Both the position numbers and the translations under genes were made by a program. The notes beneath the pieces are model-generated. The model saw nothing but the letters and a program-made list of their open reading frames with translations, was not told the DNA's origin and made no database searches. From Ceriagrion tenellum (lineage: Eukaryota > Arthropoda > Insecta > Odonata > Coenagrionidae), in assembly GCA_963169105.1 (NCBI GenBank), contig OY720643.1:81017696-81081695 (forward strand): a stretch of DNA of 64,000 nt, in the 5' to 3' direction. Below, piece by piece: positions 1 through 11,040 of the stretch. Numbering within the stretch: the stretch's first letter is position 1; each line of letters begins with the position of its first letter.

Positions 1-2190
1 AAGAGTGACAGCGGGACGACTTTGTTTTGATGAATTTCGACATCCGGGATCCAACTCACGCCAACCGCTCTCCTCCTCGGCCACCCTTCTCCCGCACAAA
101 CTTTTTGTCCTCACCGCCCCGAGATTACCCGAGGAAAAATCTCTCCCTCACCACGCCACACACGCCATCGGAAAACTATACAGGTGACTTGGGTCCGAAG
201 ATTCCTTGGTGCTTTCGCCGAATACACGCTCCCCTTAGTCAGTTCAAGGATATACATTTTTATCCCTGGCGATGGAAAAAAACAACCAATATCACATGAA
301 TGATATTAAATGAAGAATAACGTTAATTCTCAGTATTTTAAGAAATAAAAATGACATGCTTCACAATAAGTATTGTAGAGACTCAAAACATTCATTGTAT
401 TGGCTTTATGTTAAAACATATGGCTCGTGTGACGTATAAAAGTATACCTAGATAGTGTAATTTCATTTGAAATTAATCTAAGAATAACTTACCAGTACCA
501 GAGATAAATAGTACCAGAGATTCCATGAGTGTACCTTATAGGTGACCAAATAACAAGCGTAATTGATGGAATAAAGTTAGAAATTTTGTTTCAATGACTA
601 AAACATATTAGAAAAGAAAGTAGTTGAGTGTACCGTATAAAACCATAACCGAACAAGGAGAATGGAGTTATTTTTAATAAACATGAAATCCAACATATGA
701 GATGACGCTTAAGCAAATCCAGGAAATGAGAATGGGAATTTATTTAATGCATACTCATAACAAATTATAGAATAATAGTCATGAACTAATGCTTTATTTC
801 TCTAAATTATTAATTTAGCCCAATAGATTCAGTACACGATGGACTTTGACATGGTAGGATACATTAAAAGTGACATTTGCTGAGGTAGATGGTATTCCGG
901 GATGAAGATTATCACTTTTGCATTTACTTGTGAATATCGTTAGAATTTTTAGTACCATGACTGTGTTTTTCCAAAGCTCACTATCAAAATATCAAGGAGC
1001 TCACAAAGCTCACTATCAAAAGCTTGTCAATATTTTATAGATACATTACGTGACATTGTGATATTCATGTGAACAGGATATGATAATGTAGGTATGATAA
1101 AGACAAAAGAAAAACCCTCTAATTTGTTGGAAGAAATACGTACTTAAATTTACGTTTACTCGCAATTTTATGCTGGGGATAAAAATTTACCTGCATTTAA
1201 AAAAATTAAATCTTAGTTCATATTTTCGGAATATGGGACGAACAAACTTTTATCTTTACACAGAAAACAATGCACATGCCCTGTAGGAGCTTATTAATTA
1301 TGACTGTAGAGCTGATTGACATAATGCTAATAGAATATCAATCAGGTGGTAACCCAAAATACCGACGTTGGCGAGTGGACCAATGCGAAAGTGATTAATT
1401 TTGCAACACATAACGCATCTTCCTTATGCATCTCCATTAAATACTTCGATGGACATGTTTGACATACGAGTTAAAAATGCCATTTTCCGACATATATACC
1501 CTAAGTGTTAATGATTCATCCTCGGCTATATGCTATCATACCACCACATTTAGACAAAATGCATCTGATATTTCATGATGTAGCTTTCAAATTTAAACGG
1601 ATTCAAATCAAAAATATATAATTATGCTATGAATGATATAACTGCCTTCAAGCACTCGATATGGTCACACATAGGAGACTCGTTAAAAAGAAATTCTAAA
1701 ATTGAAACACTTTCACTTTCCCTTCACTAAAATTAGGTAAGTTGACTTAGCTTTTTCACTGGAGTCCTAGTCCTTATCTGTCATCCTACTTCAGAGATTT
1801 GATAGATGGACTCACCTGAAAAAAATGATGTCATTAGTAATATGGAAAACGTATCTTACAAACAATATGGTATTCAAGCATTTCCAAAACTAGTATTACT
1901 AAATACGTACAGTCAAACAAACAGGTTGTAAAGCAGTACACAGGTATTTGCATCAATAACATCTATAATAATATCCAATGCGCTCAAATAACAAGTTATC
2001 ACGAACTAATTAACGAGTGAGTTCCGTTTGTAAATGATACTTCTATTCAGTAACAATCGAGCGAAAAAATACTTCAGCGAAACTTCAAATGCCTCAAAGC
2101 CAGCAGTGCATAAGTCGTAACTGGGCACTATAAGTCGAATTGGAGTGATTTTTCACGTTGAAGGGAAAGTATTCAGGCAATTTCACCAAT
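1..2190. other. unique AT-rich DNA, no gene seen
   Basis: I see no supportable gene here. Reading frames are short and composition-driven. The first 300 bases are richer in C and carry two overlapping small frames without recognisable motifs. A 17-base string (aaagctcactatcaaaa) occurs twice within about 50 bases near 973 and 1005, a minor local duplication. Confidence 0.6.
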
Positions 2191-2257
2191 GTACAGGGTA
2201 TCCCTTTCAAACCACCTACATTTCAAAGGCGGGAGGTTTTAAAGGGACACCCTGTAT
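2191..2257. mobile_element. small palindromic MITE-like element
   Basis: The left part, gtacagggtatccctttc, is mirrored on the other strand by the right part, whose reverse complement starts tacagggtgtccctttaaaa. Each arm is about 27 bases and ends near an acct/aggt core; the outer ends lie at TA dinucleotides. Termini beginning TACAGGGTG are common in Tc1/mariner-type and other small DNA transposons. With a total length under 70 bases, this is either a minimal MITE or two abutting terminal repeats left after internal deletion. Family assignment is not possible from the sequence alone. Confidence 0.5.
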
Positions 2258-4397
2258 ATATCCCGCGCTTCGATAATAACGAAAATTCATTCCTTAAATA
2301 TTTTTCAATGAATTGTTAGTGAAAAATCGGTCAGAAGTTCCCAGCGTAGGTCTCAATTTAAAATTTGTCTCGACAGTTTTTGAAGCTTTATATGCCTGAC
2401 GTAGTGTCGACTAAGTTTGTCACTTTTCACCACAGGGTTTCCAACAGGAATCCTTCCTCTTTCCTCCTTGGCTTGGGGAAGGGAATTCGTCTATTTTGTG
2501 TCCACCATTCTATGAGAACACCATATTTCTATCCCTTGGGCTTTCTCTCATCGTCTTCTGCTCTCGTCCAAATATCATTGGTGCAGACAAAAATGTTTCC
2601 GTAAACACATGAAAATACAACTCCTCCCTATTTCCGAGATTATGCTCCTAGCAAGACAGTAAACTACAAAGAAAAATAATTCATACTAGATACGTTAACT
2701 GCTGCCTATAGTCTCTGAGAAACAGAACAATTAATATGCAAACAACGTTCCACGTTTGCTTGAGAGTAGAGATCTTACGAAGAACATCGCTGAAAAACAT
2801 ACGCTTCATATCACACCCCTAAGCCACGTAGGCAAATTTATCATCAGTCGACAACTATTTCCATGATCACCAAGTCAAATTTAAGCACGCCGCCCTTGGG
2901 TAAAATATTTGCAAAACGGAGAAGACACGTCTATTTGTAGTTAATCTACTGCATTGCACCAAGTTACTTTTATCCTGTTGGCTACATCGCATTTTCGGCT
3001 TTATGGGGGTTTACACAAGAAACGACTCTGCACAAGAAACCATAGTGACAACTAATTGCGGATCATCCTACGGACTTCCTATGCCTTGAATTCACGATAC
3101 GAAATCATTTATATGGTCTATAAATTCCCGCAGAAGGAACGACATAAACTGTAGCACATTATTTCAACCTTTCACTAAGGTAATTCAATTATCTAACACG
3201 TTGCCCTCGGGCAGTCTACTATAAACAATCTCCCTCGTACATCCCGACGGGCATAACGGATTTGAAACATTCATCTCGTTTATACAGGATGAGAATAAGG
3301 CTATACGCATTCGCCCGAATAAACACTTTGCCTACAAATTATTCCCAGGTCCCGAGCATTACACCCACGCGCGCCTAATTTGATTATAGATTTCACGCCG
3401 AAGTAAACTTGTGACGTCTATTGCACGTCCTCTCTTTGCCTCGCAAAATGTTATTCTTTGGTATGGGCATTAAAGATAATAACTTTGCGATATTTTGAGT
3501 GAAGATTGCAAGACCAAACGCCACAAAGGAGAGATGGAACGAGACGGCGAAAGAGGGGTAAATGATGAAAGGGAGAATGTAGCTGAACTGGGAGATGGTG
3601 ACGCCTGTAAATGAGCATTTGGAAAGGTATATTTGGGAAGGGAAGGCCGAGGTCAATTAGGGATGGACCGGAAGTACATATCTGACATGCTAGCGCTAAT
3701 ACAAACAAGTCAACAATTTATATTCTCGGACCAGCCATTACACACTGAGTCGAATTTCATCGTAAATACCTTGGGGCTAAAAAATTATTCGTTTTACATT
3801 TTCATTTCATTGTAAAAACTCATGATGTCCAACTGGCTACTATAAAAGATTATCAAATTTCCATGCCACATTTTAATTTCATTTAACTCTATATTATTTG
3901 AGTTCAAGACGTAATTTGATGTTTCTGACTTCATATATTTTATTAATTATTCATAACTGTTTTAATTAAAGAATCGCTTAAATTATAAGAAAAACCCAAA
4001 ATCCATGTGTTTTTCGACACCACCTCAACCTATAAAACGAATTCGAGGTCTCTAATATATAATTACGACGTTTTATGAAAGCCCTCAAACAAATATCGAG
4101 TGCACCTAAATATAAGGGCGACTAGAAGAAAGTTATTCTATAAACGTAACATTTTTAATCATTTAAAACAGTTGCTATTGCCTTCACTGTTTTTTCAGTA
4201 TTCCACTTGTCATCCTCAACCATTGACTGATATCATCTCTTCACGCATTATCGTTCTTTTAACAAATATTTCAACATCAAGGAAGTAAATTCCCCCTTTT
4301 TGACATAACACATACATTCTTTCCCCATTAACCAAATATTGCGGACGTTCTAGCAGACGGTGGATTAGGTAAGCTGAAAGTAAGAATTAGGTAAGTA
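2258..4397. other. intergenic DNA, no gene seen
   Basis: No recognisable gene. Around 3390-3700 the composition shifts to a mixed, less AT-rich stretch with two overlapping minus-strand frames of 85 and 87 codons. Neither has a recognisable domain, so I treat them as chance. The rest is AT-rich and featureless. Confidence 0.5.
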
Positions 4398-4890
4398 AAA
4401 AGCTAAGAATGAAATATATTTTAATGAAGATTGATCAAGAACAGAGTAAAATGCGGATAGTGATATAGATATAACGATACGAATCAGAGATTTATGCCTT
4501 TTCGTAAAAGGTAAGAATAAAATTTCGTTTTGAATGACTGTCTGTTTTTACTGTTCTTTACGTCTATGGGGAGGGAATTCCATAATTTTGTGGATTTGAC
4601 CAGGAAAGAGTTGTGGTATTTGGTGGTTCTATGAGCGGGACATAGGGGACAGGTAAGGGAGGAAGGGTGGATAGAAACCCGGCATCGGTATTAGCCTGCT
4701 CTTAACGAAAGGCGCCAAGGGGACCACGGTTTAATATCTCATCCGACAGACGGATTACTGTACCTCAAGTGTCCTCCCCAAGACACTCAAGTATAGATCG
4801 GGCTTCCTCTGAATAACATCCTCCTCTCCAATTGACTTGAAACCTGGCCGTACGTTTGGTGAGCCAGTAATCTAGCCGCTACACGAACCC
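4398..4890 (-). mobile_element. tRNA-derived SINE with LINE-like tail, left copy
   Basis: Read on the minus strand, this begins near 4890 with an A-box-like stretch in a tRNA-type context (gtagcggctagattactggc), then a B-box-like ggtttcaagtc. Next is a middle region containing gtcggatgagatattaaacc, which resembles a conserved central block seen in several animal SINEs (from memory). The tail, about 4650 down to 4515, is open on the minus strand and encodes YHNSFLVKSTKLWNSLP followed by DVKN and SFKTKFYSYLL. This is the look of the last residues of a LINE ORF2 protein (KLWNSLP type). The SINE therefore appears to have taken its 3' part from a LINE. The left copy keeps this tail frame open, while the right copy has a stop in it. 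Confidence 0.6.
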
Positions 4891-4969
4891 GATCCCCTTG
4901 TCGGTTTCATCTTCTGTCATTTCCTTCGGTTTGTATTATGTGAGTGAGTCATCATTGGTCGTTCAGTCC

Positions 4970-5590
4970 TAAGGTTGGTTGACTGCTGCCCTCCACCCTA
5001 CCCTATCAAATGCTAGTTTCCTTATCTCCTGATTATCTCTTCCTGTGTAATTTCCCATTTATTTGGTCAATGAACTTATTCCTGGGCCTTCCTCTGGGGA
5101 CTTTTCCCTTTATTTAGCCTTCAATTATGCTCTTCACAAACCCATTGTGTCTCAGGGGGTGTCCAATCAATCTGGTTCATCCTTTCTATATGGTGTTTTA
5201 TATGGTCCTTTCCAATTTTACTCATCTGTTCACTTCATCATTCCTTTTTTCTTCCATTTTACCCCAGCATCCTCCTCCAGCACCAGGTTTCGAAGGCTTC
5301 CAGTCTGTTTTGGTCATCTTTCCAAAGTCCATGCTTCCGATCCATCGAGTACTACTCTCCACACGAATGTTTTTACATACTGTTTCCTGGTGTGTAGTCC
5401 TATCCACTCTAGGCACAGCAGTTGTCTTTTTCCCATGCACACCTTCTTAGCTTGGGCTACTCTCCGCTTGATGTCCACTCCCATGATATATACGCCCGAT
5501 CCCCATTTTAGTCTATTGAGAGCTGACTTTCAAGTCGCGTACTATGTCCGTCTGATGGAACGGCACCTTCGAAAACCCACGTGACTTATA
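4970..5590 (-). pseudogene. LINE-B ORF2 C-terminal remnant (reverse transcriptase)
   Basis: This is a decayed non-LTR retrotransposon polyprotein end, read on the minus strand. Recognisable pieces in order are a DIKRRVAQAKK stretch, LHTRKQYVKTFVWRV, GSEAWTL, then, after shifts of frame, GHPLRHNGFVKSIIEG, RGRPRNKFIDQI and LAFDRVGWRAAVNQP before a stop. These match the connection region and C-terminus that follow the reverse transcriptase domain in many animal LINEs (endonuclease-reverse transcriptase type). Several frameshifts and stops make it non-functional. The plus-strand frame of 173 codons over the same bases is its antisense shadow. The 57.1 kb copy is from the same family. Confidence 0.75.
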
Positions 5591-5837
5591 TTGAGAGTAG
5601 AGTACAGCCGAAACATGGTTCATGGACACCCCCTCCAAATTTCCATGCTACAATCTTTCTGATAGCAAACTACCGACCGATCATTAAGGCGAACGAGCAA
5701 ACTCACCCCTAGTTCACTTTTGCGAACAAATAATTTACGAATAAAGGTATTTCTTTTCCATAGAAACTTGAACCTAATACCTTCGAATACAAAAAGACTG
5801 AATATGAAGAGCGTTAGGCTAAGGACAATGACTGCGT

Positions 5838-5953
5838 TTACTCCAAGGGTTGAAATTCCTCCGGAAAATATCATTTGTTTAAATCGGGATTCGATCCCGG
5901 ACTTCCCAATTGCCGGTCAGATGTGTTAGACAGTTACACCACTAAACATCTCC
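5838..5953 (-). repeat. tRNA-like SINE head, minus strand
   Basis: On the minus strand this reads tagtggtgtaactgtctaac (A-box region), then accggcaattgggaagtccg, then the B-box ggatcgaatcc in a T-arm-like context. It lacks a clean cloverleaf and is followed by sequence repeated in the neighbouring head, so it is a tRNA-derived SINE remnant rather than a tRNA gene. It forms a palindrome with the plus-strand head at 5955-6066; the flanks ccaagggttga and tcaacccttgg also mirror each other. Confidence 0.6.
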
Positions 5954-5954
5954 T

Positions 5955-6066
5955 TCAAGGCGAACTTCGACACAATGGGTTAAACACCTGACCGGCAATT
6001 AGGAGATCCGGGTTCGAATCCCGGTCAAGTCAAACGAATTTTTCACGGCAAATCTCAACCCTTGGT
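5955..6066 (+). repeat. tRNA-like SINE head, plus strand
   Basis: The sequence reads cacaatgggttaaacacctg (A-box region), accggcaattaggagatcc, then ccgggttcgaatcccgg, a perfect T-arm with the B-box ggttcgaatcc. No functional acceptor stem is evident. It is the divergent partner of the minus-strand head at 5838-5953; the pair lies 5' end to 5' end and could fold into one hairpin if transcribed. Confidence 0.6.
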
Positions 6067-6229
6067 GTATATGCACCCCTATAAGTGACTTTGTACCACA
6101 TCATTTGTAAATTCAATGATTGTACATTCGACAATGACTGTAGTTTTAAGCCCTTTTTACCACAAATTTACAAGTGAACTGCACGTTTTTCTCAATCTGT
6201 GGTTCAACAGTTACTGCATTAGAGCACGG

Positions 6230-6370
6230 GCTAATTTTCCATCACGCATTCATGCATTTGCGCAATTGTTCTTGCAATTCCCGCTTTACATGACCCAATT
6301 TGAAATGTACATTCGTGCATTTATCAGATTGTGCAATTGCGTGCCCCATGTAAAACGGGCTTCACAATTT
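6230..6370. repeat. short internal repeat with acggg-type ends
   Basis: Two diverged copies of a block are present in tandem when read on the minus strand: cgcaattgcacaatctgata and gcaagaacaattgcgcaaat, each preceded by a ttttacatg or tttacatg string near gccc/gcggg. This may be a fragment of a small DNA transposon inserted between the two SINE heads and the right arm. I cannot name the family. Confidence 0.3.
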
Positions 6371-6439
6371 CTTCCCGCCCAGTCTTCCCATGGTCTTCTT
6401 CTTTTATCACATCAATATATTGCTAAATACTCACTCCCC

Positions 6440-6570
6440 AGGGGATTAAGTTCATGGACCAGATAATTTGAAAATAACATAGGAAGACATGCCAGGAGGT
6501 TGGGAAACTAGAATTAGATAGGGACGGGTGAAGGGCAGCAGTCAACCAACCTTAGGACTGAACGACCAAT
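6440..6570 (+). pseudogene. LINE-B ORF2 extreme C-terminus, right-arm copy
   Basis: On the plus strand this encodes KFMDQII, then LELDRDG and RAAVNQP before a stop, with stops and shifts between them. These residues correspond to the last part of the minus-strand LINE-B remnant in the left arm (KFIDQI, LAFDRVGWRAAVNQP). It is followed by gaacgaccaatgatgactca, apparently the LINE 3' terminus, and then directly by the SINE. It is too short and broken to encode anything. Confidence 0.65.
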
Positions 6571-6634
6571 GATGACTCACTCACATAATACAAACCGAAG
6601 GAAGTGACAGAAGATGAAACAGATAAGGGGATCG

Positions 6635-7128
6635 GGTTCGTGTGGCGGCTAGATTACTGGCTCACCAAACGTACGGCCAGGTTTCAAGTCCTTGGAGAGG
6701 AGGATGTTATTCAGAGGAAGCCCGATCTCTACTTGAAAGTCTTGGGGAGGACACTTGAGGTACAGTACTCCGTCTGTCGGATGAGACATTAAACCGTGGT
6801 CCTCTTGGCGCCTTTCGTTAAGAGCAGGCTAATACCGATGCCGAGTTTCTATCCACCCTTCCTCCCTTACCTGTCCCCTATGTCCCGCTCATAGAACCAC
6901 CAAATACCACAACTCTTTCCTGGTCATATCCACAAAATTATGGAATTCCCTCCCCATAGACGTAAAGAACAATAAAAATAGACAGTAATTCAAAACGAAA
7001 TTTTATTCTTACCTTTTACGAAAAGGCATAAATCTCTGATTCGTATCGTTATATCTATATCAATATCCGCATTTTACTCTGTTCTCGTTCAATCTTCATT
7101 AAAATGTCTTTCATTCTTAGCTTTTTCT
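6635..7128 (+). mobile_element. tRNA-derived SINE with LINE-like tail, right copy
   Basis: This is the right-arm copy of the SINE. The head reads gtgtggcggctagattactg and ggccaggtttcaagtcc (A-box-like and B-box-like). The body has gtcggatgagacattaaacc and gcgcctttcgttaagagcag. The tail at about 6880-7020 encodes YHNSFLVISTKLWNSLP and FKTKFYSYLL with one stop between. A 62-codon frame at 6604-6792 lies across the head and has no protein resemblance. Divergence from the left copy is modest. Confidence 0.6.
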
Positions 7129-7256
7129 TGTTATTTTGAGATATGAATATGTATAATAATTTTTGGAGATCAATTTGTATTGCTTTGCTTCAAATATGTA
7201 TAAACCATTGTTCATGTTGAATACTATGTTTGTTTTTTAAGCTCACACAACTTTAA

Positions 7257-7463
7257 TTGTAATGACTTAAATAAAACTTTATATACTTCACTACAGGTTT
7301 AATAACACGACCCGGGTTTCGACACTTCGTGTCATCTTCAGGGGACCTGAAGATGACACGAAGTGTCGAAACCCGGGGACCTGAAGATGACACGAAGTGT
7401 CGAAACCCGGGTCGTGTTATTAAACCTATAGTGGAGTATATAAAGTTTTATTTAAGTTACTAT
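7257..7463. repeat. Penelope-type hairpin motif, inverted plus tandem copies
   Basis: The sequence contains three copies of a motif: one on the minus strand (7341 down to 7309) and two on the plus strand (7347-7378 and 7381-7413, 34 bases apart). Each reads ctgaaga, one t, gacac, gaa, gtgtc, gaaa, then cccgg. The second plus copy and the minus copy continue as gggtc. Outer flanks (gacttaaataaaactttata on the left, its complement on the right) extend the palindrome to about 80 bases per arm. The order CTGANGA, stem, GAAA, short stem, GTC matches the hammerhead ribozyme layout known from Penelope-like elements. However, a t lies unpaired between CTGAAGA and the stem, so the core is non-canonical. 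Downstream cttccacaaagtcaagcct recurs near the Penelope-like ORF at 15.1 kb. Confidence 0.75.
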
Positions 7464-10400
7464 GAATAACTTCCACAAAGTCAAGCCTGGAACCATTTCC
7501 TTTGTGTAATTGTAATGTTGGTGCTCTTAGGGGTATTGTACCTAGAGCTAATAAATATTTATTACCATTATATTATGGCGCAAATGATCTTAGTTGTCGG
7601 TTGCCTCCCAAATATCCAATCCAATCCAAGAAACAGACGAACTCTGACGCCAATAAAGTACGAGTAAAAAGGAGACAGGAATTAAGGAAGGAAGGGGAGG
7701 GCTAGCGGTAGAATTAGTAGGAGTGAGGACTCTGTAAAGTGGGGTATGAGAAAGAAAAGGGAAGAAAAAGAAGAATGGCCCGGAAGCTTACAATAGGGGA
7801 TGGGAGTGCGGGAAAAAGGAGGAGACAGAGTTTGGGGGTGGGTTTTGAGTAAAAGCGGAAACCATACCCAACTCCCCTTCACCCCCTCTTCGCATAAAAT
7901 GGCAAATATTTTGAGGTACTGGCGGGCGACGGCCGGAGAGTAGGACTGCGAGGAGTGTGAGAGGTTGTTGTATGAGAAAGAGCGGAAGGAAGGAAGATCC
8001 CTCCCTGAAACTGACTTTAATGGGTTTCTGCTTCCCTTCTTGAGATGTGCCTGAGCTTACACGCGTACGACTGAATGTGCGTTGAGTTTTGTGTGCTCAC
8101 ACGCATGCATACATACATACACAGCTAAATATAAACCCACACGCATGAGTGCTATGTGATGGGAGGATTGCATGTTTCCGGAGAAGAACAATGAATCACA
8201 AGGGGAACCACCAAGGAATCCTTCATTATCGCACTGCTGGAGCTTTACTCTAGTTTTGACTCGTGGTTTAACAAGAAATTCTAATCTAGACTTTTTTTAC
8301 CGTCGGATTTTCCCCAGAGTGAGTCCACTCTCTGTCAAATTATAATTTCCCAAATACGCACATATATTTTGTATCTATCGAGTAATCCCTTTTCATTTCA
8401 TTTTAGGGTCTTCTTCAAATTAGGACTCATTGCTTTCGATGTCCTTCGTTTTCCGAACTCCATATCGTACTTTCCCTATTTTAAGGGTATTTCACGTTAA
8501 TTATGACGTTTTTCCGAAGGCGCCAGATTTAGGTTAATCAATGCCCATAGAAAACGGTTTCTGTTTTAAATTTGAATAAAAATTCTAAATAGCTAATTCC
8601 AATTTCCACTCTTCAATTCTTCAGACAAACCCCGAGGAAATATTGAAAAACTGGGTGACTTCAAATTGATTTTAAGGTAGATGAAACTAGCAGATGTCAG
8701 TAATTGGATATATGCAAGGTTTGAGAAACTGACATCAAATTTATCACACCCTTTTGACTGGTACGCACCAGAACATGTAGCGACTTCAAATGATCCAATC
8801 AATTCACATTATAAGCGTAGCAGTTCGGGAGGCTCCGTTGGTTAAAACACTTGGCACGAAGCTAGAGATTTGCTAGCCTAAAAAATGATTCCACATTGTT
8901 TTGAATTCCACACATTTAAACTTTTTGTATCAAGAAGCTTCCAAATACCGAGGAAATATTGAACTGCAGTTTTTGTTTTCAAGAATAACTAGGCCAAAAC
9001 TTTTGCTCGTCTGGAAGCTCACGCCAAACATTTTTTTATTCAACAAAGCCATGAACACAAGCCTTGGGCGTAGGTTTAAGCCATAGCGGCCCTTGGTGGC
9101 GGTGGCCTGCGCCAATCATAACGAGGGATGGATTTTGTGGAAGAGGTCGGCCAAGGAAGGAAGGAGATTGGGCAGAACAAATCAGGAATCGCTGCCAACA
9201 TAACCAGATTTCAATTTTAATAGCCGGAAAGTGTCATTTTCAAGCGCGTTTCACGACTCTGTTCACGATTCAAACAGAACTGGAACGTGTTCCCCAAAAT
9301 TGCTCAAAACCAATGGGAGAAACCCATTCAAAAAAAAGCTTAAAGATCCATTATTGACATAAAGCTGAAAAACAGGATAAGCATGCTGAAGTGCGCAAAG
9401 AAGACTCAAACCGGAAACTCTGATAAACAAACGCGGAGTCTTCATGAATCCCACATGCAGAGTGTTGTGAATGCGCTCTTTCACCAAAAAGGGCATACAG
9501 CGTAACCACCACCATGAACTAATACCACTATAATGCTACTTTTACATGTGTAGAGAGAGAGGGAGAGAGAGAGAGAGATAAATATCTAAAGACTCTTCAT
9601 CATGAATAATCGTTACGTGAGGTGTCGGCATACACGTATCGTGTCCGCACAGTTATAATATTTGATATAATACATTTTCCTTACATACATCAAGAGTACA
9701 TATTTTGTGAGCTTTATACTGAACTACCCAACTTTAAATAAATTAGATAAACAAAAACGTAGAGGACGACAATTAATTATTAATTTGTGTGGAGTGGATA
9801 TTATAAGTTTGAAACATATAGCAGTGCGTCGTAATTGCGTGTTTGGGTACAAGTAACAGCTCAATGCTGTCAGTGGCTCATATTCATTGATGAATCAACC
9901 TTAAAAATTAGTCAAAAAAGTAATTGTTAGGCAGCTAAATATACGGTTTAGAACTCATGTACAGATAGCACCGTTTTTGCGTCGTCAAATTATGTTTACG
10001 CATTAGAGCCAATACACATCTCAATCAAGAACACGTGTATGCAGAGAGAAATTAATGACAAAATAAATGGGACAAATGGCATGAAGGAGATGTTAAAGGG
10101 AGCGAACTGTTAACGCGTTACCGAATTACACGATTTTGCAGTGAGGAAACCTCTGAGTAAAAGCCTTTCACTGCGTTCAGACTCTATGGTCGCCACTTTC
10201 CGGGACACCGGAATAATACTACGGGCGTAAACTTTATTTTTATTTCACCAGATTATCAAACCAAAGGGTTGGAGAATGACCCCATCCAAAACACTTGGAC
10301 AAAGCAGCGCAGAAATGCTCGTAAATCACTGAAAATGTCCCTGAACTGTTGCCCGTTTGTGTACCCGCAGAATAGCCTAACATTCACACATCAATAAACT

Positions 10401-10670
10401 GTAGAAAAAGTATGATACCGAAGCATTAGGATTTGATAACTCTTCCTTTTCACGGTAAATTTAATGTATCAATAATAAATGAATGAGGTGTAGATAGCTT
10501 ACGCCCATTCTGCCATCATAGATATTGATGAAAAAACCTACTAACTTATCCAGTGAATTGGATTAGATAGTTCTCTACCTCGGCTGTTGAACGCGAATAT
10601 AAGTCGGCATATGCTGATTCGAGAATTGAATGTATAAGTAATCTATTACCCAGTCAACAATCAAGTGTAC
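7464..10670. other. intergenic DNA, no gene seen
   Basis: No recognisable gene. 7640-7870 is strongly purine-rich on the plus strand. A tetranucleotide run (catacatacataca) lies near 8107-8122. A stretch at about 8825-8880 (ggctccgttggttaaaacac) resembles a tRNA A-box and could be a SINE scrap. A 97-codon plus-strand frame (9064-9357) and a 77-codon minus-strand frame (9263-9496) have no domain resemblance. Confidence 0.5.
9551..9582. repeat. (GA)n microsatellite
   Basis: About 30 bases of GA dinucleotide with one G interruption, between agtgtg-type sequence and a TA-rich stretch. Confidence 0.85.
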
Positions 10671-10684
10671 CGTACGCACCTAAA

Positions 10685-11040
10685 TAATGCAAAACGCTAG
10701 GCTTAGTTTGCTTGAGAAATTCATATCACGTATGTTTCAAAGCGACATAGAGAATGTTACTCTGACGCCACACTACATCTTGGCCTAGGTCATCTAGGTC
10801 CGACAGGATATAACTAAACAAGAGAGATACATTGCCGAGCAAATAGGTACATAAATTCGTTCTTCCCACGCACAATAGGTGACCATAATAAAAAATGGGC
10901 TCTACTAAAAACACTCCCATAATACACTTCACCATTTCACCTCCGGAAACCCTACCCTTTACACGGCTGTTTTCCTAACTCCCCCCTCTCGCCCCATACG
11001 ACCATGCGGCGACTCGTAGAATAGGGTGTAGATGTAGACA
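10685..11040 (+). mobile_element. LINE-A 3' end, copy 1
   Basis: This is a truncated non-LTR retrotransposon end. Read in frame it gives ARLSLLEKFISRMFQSDIEN, TPHYI and, after shifts, YINSFFPRTIGDHNKK. It then runs into a 3' UTR containing ttcaccatttcacctcc and tttacacggctg, and ends in a gtagatgtagac tail. The same succession occurs at 30.3-30.6 and 59.2-59.5 kb. The residues correspond to the extreme C-terminus of ORF2, beyond the reverse transcriptase domain. The 69-codon minus-strand frame here is a shadow. Confidence 0.75.

Larger units (their letters stand above)
4398..7128. repeat. large inverted duplication with LINE and SINE arms
   Basis: The left arm (about 4398-5098) is matched in reverse complement by the right arm (about 6440-7128), with scattered substitutions and small indels. 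Both arms run, from outside inward, through the same SINE tail, SINE tRNA-like head and LINE reverse-transcriptase terminus, in the same order. This shared order shows that a composite segment was inverted and duplicated rather than inserted twice independently. The left arm has extra LINE coding sequence on its inner side (5100-5590). A second, smaller palindrome of two tRNA-like heads (5838-6066) lies between the arms. Divergence between the arms suggests the event is not recent. Confidence 0.75.

Noticed and set aside
5063..5584. 173-codon plus-strand reading frame
   Set aside because: It is antisense to the LINE-B ORF2 remnant, whose minus-strand motifs explain the sequence.
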